DNA of 64,000 bases from Epiperipatus broadwayi (Eukaryota; Onychophora; Udeonychophora; Euonychophora; Peripatidae), in NCBI GenBank assembly GCA_028023455.1, contig JAQFVV010012506.1, forward strand, positions 1,612,214 to 1,676,213, given 5' to 3'. The first letter of the stretch is position 1, and each line of letters starts with the position of its first letter. Below, piece after piece: positions 13,839-25,289 of the stretch. The position numbers and the translations under genes were made by a program. The notes beneath the pieces were generated by a model. The model saw only the letters and a program-made list of their open reading frames with translations. It was not told the DNA's origin and made no database searches.

Positions 13839-16355
13839 CAGAAGATAGAAAACTATGACCTGTGAACCACATGCAACCCTTAGAATTATTTTATGAAACC
13901 TTCATAAATGATGTCAACACCACTTTAATATGGCTTTTAAGTTGATGACAAAATTCATAAAATTATCACTAAATATATATATATAAATTTCATTGTATAT
14001 ATATATTTTTTTTAAAAAGAGAGAAGATGAGATGAAATTTATACATTTATAATTGAGCTAAATTTAAAAAAAAATGAGACAGAATTTTGAATTATATACA
14101 AAATATACAGCAACAATACTGACTATTAATAGCCATTAAATGAATATTTATTATTAATAATATTAGAAAATTTGTATTCATTATTTTTTAGTTTTAAACT
14201 TTTTTACTCTATTTTAATAAATCTAATTTAATGTAATAGTGTGTTTGATATTATTTCAATGTTCATACAAAGAAATTTAGATGTTACTAATATTTTCTCT
14301 TAAAATGTCACTTTGGTCAGCTAACACAGAAACATTTTACATTTTTACATGACTTTTATGTGTTATTTTTTATAATTAGTATTTGTGCAATTTCAAAAAC
14401 ATGTCTTTAATTGTAGTTCAAAATTTTAAATTATAATTTTTTTAGAATAAACAAACAAAAAAAAAGAAAGTGGTAGAGTAAAAAAACTGAATTCAATGAT
14501 GAACAACAAACAAAATATTTTTTATACAATTTAAGGATAAAGCAATGGACCTTATCTGTCAAGAAAATTTGTCCTGGTTTAAAAAAATATTACTTTTAAA
14601 AAGGCATTTTGAGACAAAGCATTTAAATTATGCCTTCCATTTAATAACTGAAAGTCAATAGCAAAAAAAAAAAAAAAATATTTGTTCAAAAAAAGAAAAA
14701 AATAAGTTCACTCAAAAAATAACCAAAGCAAATAAACTATTTGTAACTGGTGAATTTATCAAAATATTTAGTTGATTCAAATGGAATTTTATGTCAAAAA
14801 TAATAAAATATATAAAAATATTATCCTATTTCAAAGTGTAATCCCATGAAGGGTTGAAATCATTTGTAAAAATTTGAACACTCAATTAATTGATTTACAG
14901 GAAAAATTTACTTGGTATCCCATTGTGCTTAATGAAGATATAGATAAAATAATCATAGTTTATCAGTTAGTTTCAACTTTACCTAGTGCACTTTTATAAA
15001 AATATTCAGTAACATTATATAAAAAAACTGTAGATCTTTTTTGTTTTAATTGCTTAAACTGGCATACTTACGATATGAGTATGTTATAGGCAATTTATAC
15101 ATTTATTTAATTTATTTTATTATTCATGAAAATTCTAAAATTATTTCAATGATGTCAGAATCAAGTAGAGTTGATATTTTCAAAAAAGGAAAAAATATTT
15201 AACAAGTATAAGTTGACACTTAATAAGTTCACGAGTGTAACAAAATAATGATGCTTTATTTATTAAAGTATAAAAACTGGATTATTATAAAAAATTTTAT
15301 GTTCATGAATAATTTAATATGTTTTACTATTCATACAGTTTATAATTCATTAGTTATCACTGTGAAAAAGTATTATGACAAAATTATGTTACATCAGCAA
15401 TATTAAAAAATGTTGATTATGTATAAACAAGAGGGCTGAAGTATCAACAGTTTGTTTTATCCCTAAAAGAATTGAATATAGAGCATATTGATGTATAGAA
15501 TCATAATGATGCTCAAAGATAAAAGTATTCAACAGATATTGAGAATTTAAAAAAATGCATTATTTTAGTAATTAAGCAGTGATGATTTTCCAAATGGAGA
15601 TGTGATTTTGCCTTCATATTTGATAGAATTAAACTCATCTTAATACTTTAAAATTGATATTACAATGCAAAATAAATTTGACTATGATTTGATTATAAAT
15701 TTGAATGCTTCCCATATAACGTTAAAATTCTTTTCTGAAAAAATTATTAAATATCAACTAAATCATTTTCCAATATGAAAGTCATTGCGAAATGCACTAA
15801 TAATTAAATATATGTGAAGAAAAAATCATTTAATACACTTTTCAACAATTTTTGTGAAACAGAACAACTGTTATCAATTATATGCAATCCATTTTTTACA
15901 GTTATTGATTCTTCATCAAATAATATTCAGTTAGAATTGGACAACCTATTATATAACACAACACTCGGAATTGTTCAAGAAAGAAGAAATCTTAAAAATT
16001 TAGAACTTCTTAAGCAACTCTGAATTTGTCATCATTTGGAATTTTGCAGCAAGATTTTTGGTTTCATATATAATTGGGAACAATCAAATTTTTTTTTTAT
16101 TATAAACATAAACAAAACATTTTTTAAGAACACAGATTTCTCATAAATCATTAAAAATAGCTTTAAAAATAAATATTACAAAATTTAATTCAGAATTTGC
16201 CAGGATGACTAAAGAATATAATAAATTTCATAAAAGTCATTATATAGTAATTTCTTAATAATTAATATGTTTATACATTGTTTTTCAAATGTAATTCCAA
16301 GCTATATTCTATTAATAAGATATAGCTCTTTCTTGTAAAAGTTTGTCCACTCTTG
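13839..16355 (+). mobile_element. Decayed hAT DNA transposon (GTF2IRD2-like type)
   Basis: The proposed extent covers a transposase fossil (14500-16250) plus end regions. The left end (from about 13839) carries a GACCTGTGAACCACATGCAA block like the degenerate 'gcggcccgcgggccacatgcggccc' sequence common at the ends of this hAT group. The right end has AAAAGTTTGTCCACTCTTG (16337-16355), resembling hAT termini of the AAGGTTGCCCACCCCTG type. No 8 bp target duplication is recognisable at the proposed ends, so the boundaries are provisional. Confidence 0.5.
14500..16250 (+). pseudogene. hAT transposase pseudogene, GTF2IRD2/EPM2AIP1-like
   Basis: Fragmented coding similarity in shifting plus-strand frames. 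An N-terminal BED-type zinc-finger remnant reads DLICQEN and then LKRHFETKHLNYA (around 14530-14640); the first expected Cys is lost. The central catalytic region is too decayed to follow. The C-terminal dimerisation part is best preserved: the ORF at 15814-16020 contains LLSIICNPFFTVI and LQLELDNLL-type sequence, and after a stop at 16021 the pattern continues with FGFIYNWEQSNF and LKIALKINITKFNSEF. These match the conserved end of the family (NPF.., LQ.EL.DL, FGSTY.CEQ.FS, L...LRI..T). Multiple stops and frameshifts make it non-functional. The family match is from knowledge of the motif order, not from a search. Confidence 0.75.
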
Positions 16356-16359
16356 TGGT

Positions 16360-17060
16360 GGAGTAATAATAATTTTTTAAAAGCACATATTAAATGTAAA
16401 CAAAATTAAATATTACTTTTACAATGACACATTAGCTTCCATTGTATATTTTATTTTTAATATCATAATTTTAACTGCATTAATTATAATGGTATTTTTA
16501 AACTATAAAAGAAGACAAACTAAAACAAAAAAAAAATTAAATTAAAAGTTGATATTTATTTTATTTATTGAACATATTTTTAATCTTACAAATAATATTT
16601 ACATAAATTTAGATAAATATACTATATCATTAACATTATAAAGTCTCTTTGCTGACAAATTTACTTCAATCTTTTCTAAGTGTGACATCACTTTTTTTTC
16701 TGTGATAAATTAGTTCACAAATAACTATCTAAAAATGAAATCTAAAATTTTTCAATTGTGCACAGCCATTTTTTTTCTCTTAATGTGAGGTCAAGCTCAA
16801 ATCTTCAATCTATCAAACAGGTGCATATATTTTTTAATCAACTGCTTAAATGTTTTTGCTAATCTATTTGTTGTATTTAATACATTTTTAAAGTTTAATT
16901 TTATATAGTAAAAAGTAACATGATTAGTTGCTTGGAAGAGCTAACTTTGTAAAATTCATTATAAATGATCTTTACTTATAAAAAAAAAATTATTAAACTT
17001 TTCAACCTTAATATTTTTTTAGCTATTACATATCTCAATAATTCATAGAAATGTCATATT
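16360..17060. other. AT-rich DNA without recognisable features
   Basis: No gene or repeat identified. Confidence 0.5.
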
Positions 17061-17063
17061 GCA

Positions 17064-17140
17064 TAAGAATGGCCTAGTAGTATAGCACATAGTGTATTCA
17101 TCTGACATATCTATGATCTTTGTTTGAAATTAATATGAAT
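17064..17140 (+). repeat. Possible tRNA-derived SINE head
   Basis: TGGCCTAGTAGTATAGCAC (from about 17070) fits a pol III A box within a tRNA D-arm. About 50 bp downstream TTGTTTGAAAT resembles a degenerate B box (GGTTCGAAAT). Acceptor pairing is not conserved, so this is a decayed SINE or tRNA relic, not a working tRNA. Confidence 0.4.
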
Positions 17141-17600
17141 AAATCTCAAAACTTTTTAAGGTCATAAGTAAACTTAGAATTGTTTTCAGACATTCAGCTA
17201 TAGGTAATTCATCAAATCATTTAGAATTAAATGAATAGATGACATAGTTGTTAATTACTATTACTAACTAAAGACTAAAGATTACAGGTTAATTTGCATT
17301 TGTAGAAAAAGTGGTAATAAGCTGATCGTAAATATATATATATATATAATTGTAATATGACATGTTCCATTACTTGTGGGAGACAGAGTTACACTCCTGT
17401 GATATAAGGATCATTATTTACCTTCGTATTTATCCATCTTGCACTATAATTTTATTATTTGAAAAAATAAGAACAGATATATTTTTTAAGTCTAAATTCT
17501 AATTCTACTTAAAAAACAAACAAAATTGTTTTGTAGAATAAGTTTAAAATATCTAATTATTATAGTGAAAATATTCATGGTTGTCAGTATTAGAATGTTA

Positions 17601-17699
17601 AATTACTATGTCCCATAAAAATAGTTAAATGATCTAGTCATAGTTATCATTATGAGTATATTAAATTACTACATCCCATAAAAATAGTTAAATGGTCTA
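17601..17699. repeat. Tandem duplication, 63 bp period
   Basis: A 36 bp block (AATTACTATGTCCCATAAAA...) at 17601-17636 recurs at 17664-17699 with three to four changes, an offset of 63 bp. Confidence 0.75.
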
Positions 17700-17704
17700 T
17701 TATT

Positions 17705-19879
17705 TAAAAATTAGAAATTTGGGCACTGAAAATAACAGTGCTGGGTGGTAATCCATGATTTTTGCATCAAATCATGTAGGGCATTACATCTCATAAACCA
17801 ATTTTTATAAAATCATAGCCAATAAAGTCAATAACATTATAAAGACATATATTTATCAATTATCTTAATTATTATCATTATACCTAACCCACTTGCTATT
17901 AAGTTGTGGAAGTTTATGTCTAATAAACTTGAAATGCAATCTAGCATATATTAACAACAATGATATATAAATGACAATAATAACAAATAATAAAAATCAT
18001 ACACAACAGCTAATATAAATATATATTAATCATACATAAAAAGCTGCTTTTGACACATGGTTTACTGTCCTTTTACAATGTTAACAATGGAAAATATGCT
18101 ATAATTTTTGCAATGATTTTACCAGATCCATATTTTAAACACTTAAGTATAAAAACTCTTACATAGCTATATTATACCAATTTGCTGTATAAAATAAATT
18201 TGAACATTGGTAAATATTGAATATAGCCATATAAAACAGTTAAATTATAAGTGAATATTTTTACAAACTAGTTTTTTCTGAAGCATTTTAAAATTATTAG
18301 AAATTATTAATTTATCATAGTTATATTTAAAAGTTTTTTTTAGCTTGCTTAATAATACTATATTTATATAATAGTTGTAAATCAAAACTATAACCATTTA
18401 TTATTTATCTTCTACATGATCTAAGTAATAACAAGGAAGCAAATATGATGCATTTATTTAAAAACTGTAAAGAATTTAGAAACTTTTTAAATAAATATAA
18501 TATTGATTTCAAAAGTTTATGTTCAAAACTTTTAAGTAAATGTACATTTGAAGATAAAAGATATAATGCATTAAAGAAAAATTAATGATTTGCTGTAAAA
18601 AAATGTACTAATGACTGGCAACATTTTCCTGTTAAATCTTAAAAAAAAAACTGTGCTGAACTTATAAGTTGAAGATTTGATTATACATAAGAAAAAGATA
18701 TAATTGAGCAAAAAATCTAAAATTTAATAAAATAACAGGACTAACTGTAAACAATAAGTTACTCCCAAATATAACTTAATAGAGCCAAAGACTTGTTAAC
18801 AGTTTTTAATAAAAACACTACCATGTGTATTTTTTTTAAATATTATAGTCATGCAAATAATTAATTAATAAACAATTTATAATCAGTACATTCATAAATA
18901 ATAAACAGTTATTATTAATCTACATGTATTACTATGCAGTTTTTTATTTTTACACTTATAGTTTTACCCATTTATTTTACAATCTGCTATACAGTCAAAA
19001 CTGTAAGCATAATAATACAAAACTGTAGGAATTAAGTAAAATGGTATACTGAATATTATATAACCAATGCAAAATAGAAATATGACAAAAATGAACTATT
19101 TTTATAAATATTTAAATAAAAATAAAATAATTTAATACTTGACAATTTGTCACTTCCATTTGATTTCCTTCTTATAATAAGCTGAGATATTTTATTTAAT
19201 ATTTTCTCATTTTAATTTCTTATTATTTCAATACTGTTTTTATTTGAAATGAATTGACTATTAGAGTATCATCTACATTAGACAAATATTTCCATTCCTA
19301 TGCTTAGATAAATAAAAAACAACCTGAAAAGTTAATGTTTTAATAGCTATATCAAAATTTATTCAAAAACAACAACACAGGATGTCAGTATTATCTTAGA
19401 AAGTATTGCAACAAGTCTCAAGGATATATTAATCCTGAGAATGATGAATAAGATTTATTGATATGTTATCTGTCCACTTCCTTGGAATGCTTTTATAATA
19501 TATCTATAGAATATAAACTCTTTAAATACAACATTTGATCATTTTATTTATACAATTGAGAAATTCTACTTCTATTGAAATTTTCTATATAACATTCTTC
19601 CAAAATTTTTTATGTTGAGGTCCCCTAGCAAAATGAGCCTATTAAACTTGAAACCAACATAATTACAATTTACTTTTAATATTTTTTGATAGGAAAAGTT
19701 GAATCATTATTGTAAGTAGCCACTTATGAATGAATACATCATTCTAACTTTAGAAGAAAAAATAGAGAAAGATAAAGAATAAAAAGTTAAGGGTGAGTTG
19801 TATATTGATAACAAACCAATCCATGAAATACAAATACATCCATACAATCATATAGATACACACACAAATATAATATATA
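17705..19879. other. AT-rich DNA without recognisable features
   Basis: No gene, RNA or assignable repeat seen. Confidence 0.5.
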
Positions 19880-19900
19880 TATCAAATAAGCAAATATAAA

Positions 19901-19939
<39 letters not shown>

Positions 19940-19950
19940 CTTATTTGATA
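19880..19950. repeat. (TA)n flanked by perfect inverted arms
   Basis: TATCAAATAAGCAAATATA at 19880-19898 is the reverse complement of 19932-19950. The interior is a (TA)n tract, giving a 71 bp hairpin or cruciform-capable structure. Confidence 0.85.
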
Positions 19951-20084
19951 TTTTGCAATGATCTCTTTTAACTTCTGCAGCAAACTTTTTTTTCTAAAAG
20001 ACTTAAGTTTTCTGCTTATCTCTATTCTAAATGTATTTTTTCTTCGCCATGACTTTCCAATGGAAATAATTATTAAAACTATCA

Positions 20085-20562
20085 AAACATCACATGATCA
20101 CCATTTCATATGCTTACAATGCTGGGAATAAGATTACCAAACTCTCTATACAGTCAAGAGCAAGCTTTCATAATCAATGTATGCAGGAAGGAGTTCAGAT
20201 CTATATGACTACAAAATCAAATGAGCATGGGTGAGAAACATTATGGTATTTTCATTTTAAGCTACTAGCTTTATAGTTAACCAAATAAATAAAAGATGGC
20301 TGCTGAAGTGTTGCATTAGATCCTAAGATCTTGTTGCAGTGCTCCCAAATTCAAAGCTCCTCACTTATGAAAGCCACAAGCTAGACACTAATCTGGGAAT
20401 GTTGAATGAGTAAGCACTAGATAGGGACTTTTTACACAAGACTTCCTGCATCCATAGATTATGAAGCTTGCACTTGGTGGCAGTACTATATGGATAGTTT
20501 CATACTCTTATTAGCAGTATATGTATGCATATGAAATGGTGATCATGTGATGTTTTGATGGT
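20085..20562. mobile_element. MITE, family 1 copy C, with matching TIRs
   Basis: Left end CATCACATGATCACCATTTC followed by ATATGC (20089-20114). Right end is its reverse complement, GCATATGAAATGGTGATCATGTGATG (about 20528-20553). The match extends through ACTATCAAAA / TTTTGATGGT, so TIRs are about 35 bp. The interior shares CTCACTTATGAAAGCCACAAG and the TAATCTGGGAATGTTGAAT block with copy D. No coding content. Confidence 0.75.
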
Positions 20563-20945
20563 TTTATACTTATCCTGCTTATAGGATAATGGTGATGTAG
20601 TTTTTGAAAAACCAAAGACACCAAAATGTATAGATGCTGAACTGAGTTCAGATCAATATGACCATACAAGCAAATGTGAATTAGAAACATTATGGTGTTT
20701 TCATGTTGGGCTCCTAACTTTATAGTTAACCAAATAGGTAAAAGGTGTCTGATGCTAAGATCTAAGTGTAGTGCTTTCAAATCCAAGGCTCCTCACTTAT
20801 GAAAGCCACAAGCTAGAAACTAATCTGGGAATGTTGAATCAGTAGGCACTAGATAGTGATTTTATGCACAAACCTTCCTACATCCATTGATTATGAAAGC
20901 TTGTACTTGGTTGGACTACTGTATGGAAATTTTGGTACTCATTGA
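20563..20945. mobile_element. MITE, family 1 copy D, adjoining copy C
   Basis: Repeats the interior order of copy C in the same orientation: a CCAAAATGTATAGATGCTGA block, the GAAACATTATGGTGTTTTCA block, AGCCACAAGCTAGAAACTAA, then the GCATAAAA-like and CTGTATGGA blocks. It lacks a clear right TIR, so it is either 3'-truncated or part of a tandem dimer sharing the terminus at about 20530-20562. The minus-strand ORF at 20511-20786 is a chance frame. Confidence 0.65.
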
Positions 20946-20949
20946 AAAC

Positions 20950-21620
20950 AATTATTCATAGTGATTTTGAAATAAATTTTTAACTCAAAGAAGTAATACT
21001 CTTTTCACAAAAGCATGTAAAGATCAATATAACATACTTTTTAGGAAGCTATTATTTGTTCCCTTGTCAGTCACTAAAAATCCATCAGGAAAATTGGTCT
21101 TATGACTCTGTTACCAGCACTTTAAAACATTATGTAGCATCTTTAAATAAAATGTTTATTCCTGTATATAGCATTACATACTAACAATTAAAATATATAT
21201 AAGGCTCCACATAAAATTTTAGCAATTGGTTTAAATTTGAAATGATGCTATAATATTTTTATTTAGATATTTTGATTCATAAATGGAAAATAAATTTAAT
21301 CTTTGATTACTGTTTGCTTATTAATCAAAATATAATGGCTGTTTAATTATTGAATTAGTTTTAAGTTCATAATATTTAATCTGTAGATTAATTTTTTCGC
21401 AAAGTTAAATTCATCTCTTGGAAATTATTTTCAGAAAGAATCCTCACATGATTTGATTCTGGCAGTAAAACAAAATGAAACTTTTATTTTTTAGTGCTAT
21501 ATCAATTATGTTATATCTAATAATGTGAGTGAAATATGTCCGTTCATTAACATTATGACGCCTCAGCTATATACATAATTTTATATAAAAATAATATTCT
21601 GCTTACATTGAAACAAGAAA
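20950..21620. other. AT-rich DNA without recognisable features
   Basis: No gene or repeat identified. Confidence 0.5.
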
Positions 21621-21624
21621 AAAA

Positions 21625-21690
21625 ATTTTTTTTTTTCAAAATAATTTTTATTTGCACAAAAAGTAAAATATACATTGTAATATAGAATTA
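21625..21690 (-). repeat. LINE-like 3' terminus, minus strand
   Basis: Reverse complement of the 55 bp terminus at 3508-3562, including the TTTTGTGCAAATAA segment. It is followed on the minus strand by an A run (T run at 21625-21636 on plus). Confidence 0.6.
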
Positions 21691-21699
21691 TTGTAATAA

Positions 21700-23007
<1,308 letters not shown>

Positions 23008-23067
23008 TGAAACACAGGCTTGTTATATACCTGTGGCTATATATATGTAATATAGGGTATATGAGCA

Positions 23068-23235
23068 CAGACTTTCACACCACCCACCTCTCTCCACTCT
23101 ATCTAATAACACTGATACACCTAAACACATATATGCTGAAAAGATAAATAATCACCAATATATGTATTTCATGCTAAACCAGCAATCATCAGTTGGTCCA
23201 GACTATCATCTTTACACCCATATATAGTATAAGTG
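23068..23235 (+). repeat. Dispersed repeat, copy 1
   Basis: Shares an ordered series of blocks with 47063-47230: CAGACTTTCA.AC, CTGA.ACAC, ATATGCTGAAAAGATAAAT, CACCAATATATGTATTTCAT and CATCAGTTGGT. Similarity by eye is moderate over about 170 bp. The family is unknown and it has no coding content. Confidence 0.55.
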
Positions 23236-23318
23236 CTCAGATATATATTAAGATAGACTATCCTCATAGTTTAATGGACAGGCTTCAATCCACTCCACAC
23301 TCCAACTCTTCAACTGTC

Positions 23319-23475
<157 letters not shown>

Positions 23476-23479
23476 GAAT

Positions 23480-23994
23480 TTGGTCATAAGTCAATATTGA
23501 GCTTAAGTTGACATCTTCTGAAATGCGTGGTAATAAAAATGACATCATTCATATTTAATGATAAATCAAAAATATTTATCTTTTGCAATGAAAATATTGA
23601 ACCTCTATTTGAGAATGAAATGCCTGGAAGCTTGATTAAATTTTTACAAAACTTTCTATGATATGTATCATTGTATGAAGTGACCATTATTTATAATATA
23701 TGGACATGGCTAATAAACTTTACAGGAATTTTTACTATTGGATGATATATATATGAAATTATGCAAAACAAATTACTATTTGTTTTAAATTAATAATCCC
23801 ATAGTTGCTTATTTTCCAGAAAAGTAATGTGTGGTAACAATTTAAAAACATTTTTCATAAGTAGCAATTATATTTTGGACTTATTAACATTATCTAATAT
23901 TAATTATTAGATGTTTTTAGAAAAATTTGAAATTACAATATATTCAACTTTTAGTAATAGCACACAGGTTAATAATATATAACAGAACATTTTG
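23480..23994. other. AT-rich DNA without recognisable features
   Basis: No assignable feature; the minus ORF at 23484-23687 has no recognisable motif. Confidence 0.5.
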
Positions 23995-24135
23995 AGTGAT
24001 ATTATTATTCTATCTTCTTCAGATATTTTTGGTGTGACTAATGATAGTATTAGCATAAATATCAAACTTGGATCTTCAGATTTGAGAATATTAAATTCAA
24101 GAAAATGCTCTAACCAATTAGGCTATTCTGTCAAA
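23995..24135 (-). repeat. tRNA-derived SINE fragment
   Basis: On the minus strand, ATAGCCTAATTGGTTAGAGC (from about 24126 downward) is a strong tRNA D-arm/A-box match. It is followed by TTGAATTTAATATTCTCAAA and, about 50 bp from the A box, CCAAGTTTGATATT, a decayed B box (GGGTTCGATTCC). The sequence continues past the tRNA-like part, as in a SINE body. Mutations make it non-functional as a tRNA. Confidence 0.55.
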
Positions 24136-24284
24136 GCAATCATCATTATAAATTTCATTTCTATGAAAGGTTTGATTTCTTCACCTTTTCTTAAAAACAA
24201 GTTTGATGGGTGACTTCAAATATTATAAATTATTACCCTAAGTTAATATATGGAACTATTTGCTATTGTCCTGTAAAAATATTT

Positions 24285-24528
24285 TTTGAATTTTCTTATT
24301 TGTAATTTTCTCTTTCTGTTCAATATTTTTCCAATTGAGCTTAAGTTCATTTGTACATTTGTGGTGTAGTATTTTGATACACTTGTTATTTTTTCTTATA
24401 ATTATCACTTTGTGATCTTTTAATTACTTTTCAGTGAGGTAAATTTCACCAATATATATCTTTCCACATTCACATTGTATTTTATAGATGCAATTTTTGA
24501 ATTTCAGCATTTCAAGTTTAGGTTTTGT
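24285..24528 (-). pseudogene. GIY-YIG domain remnant of a Penelope-like element
   Basis: A single minus-strand frame with one internal stop gives a GIY-YIG-type pattern. CIYKIQCECGKIYIGE supplies the GIY-like and YIG motifs with the CxC cysteines typical of Penelope-like endonucleases. It is followed by a degraded LKDHK (normally R.KEH) and then HKCTNELKLNWKNIEQKE, matching the usual 'H....H.I.W.....I..E' tail. This copy is clearly different in sequence from the two copies at 55.5-58.4 kb (which have CPHTYIGQT), so it is a separate, older family. No RT domain was found upstream on the same strand. A LINE or other host of a GIY-YIG domain is possible but less likely. Confidence 0.6.
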
Positions 24529-24534
24529 AGAGGT

Positions 24535-25135
24535 TAGGATACATTGTTTTATGCTATAGCTTTAGAATGCTGTTCTGATGTTAGATTAATTATAAATTTT
24601 CTTTAGTATATCTCTATCCTATCTATAATTGTTTTTTCTTTTGATGTCCCTTTTTGTTTTCTATTTAAATTTTTCTTAATGACAGCTGATGATAACTATT
24701 CTTTATGAAAATTTGATCTATATAGAACTTTTCTTTTTCCAAATCACTGGTTTCTGAAGAAACTTCTTTTGTTCTATTCCATAGTAATAATATAGCACCA
24801 TATTTTTGTGTCATATTATATACTATTACTAATAATTGAATTTATTTGAAAAGTTTAAATAAAATTTGAATTTTTCTAAAGATATTTAATATTAGATGAT
24901 GGAAATAATCCAACCTATAATTACTACTGAAAATATGATAATCACAAACTTTCAGATAAACATTTCCATAAATGCTTACAAAAGCATTGAAAAGCTTCAT
25001 TGACCTACTTTAAATTTTTCATTTTAGTAGCATACTTCACCACCTTCTTTTTGCTACTTAATATAAGCTTTAGAATGCGATGTTAATTGCCAGATGACAG
25101 TACTTAATAAATAATTTTCTTATGCTTTCCTATAC
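24535..25135. other. AT-rich DNA, possibly more Penelope-like remnant
   Basis: No frame could be followed upstream (minus strand) of the GIY-YIG fossil. No other feature. Confidence 0.4.
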
Positions 25136-25139
25136 ACAA

Positions 25140-25270
25140 TCCACAGACTAGTTTACACTTACGACTTTCATCAGTAAAAGTACATTAGATTGTAAAATGC
25201 AGTTGCATTTATCCAAGATCCAAAGCTCCTTCTGATGAAAGTCCTAAGCTTGAAACTAGTCTGATGATTT
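25140..25270. repeat. Inverted repeat related to MITE family 1 core
   Basis: CAGACTAGTTTACACTTACG... (about 25145-25175) is an imperfect reverse complement of the CTGATGAAAGTCCTAAGCTT...CTAGTCTG stretch (about 25232-25264). The CAGACTAGTTT and CTAGTCTG blocks are also the inner ends of the fold-back arms at 4.9-5.2 kb. Confidence 0.55.
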
Positions 25271-25289
25271 TGGACAGAAAAGCACAGGA

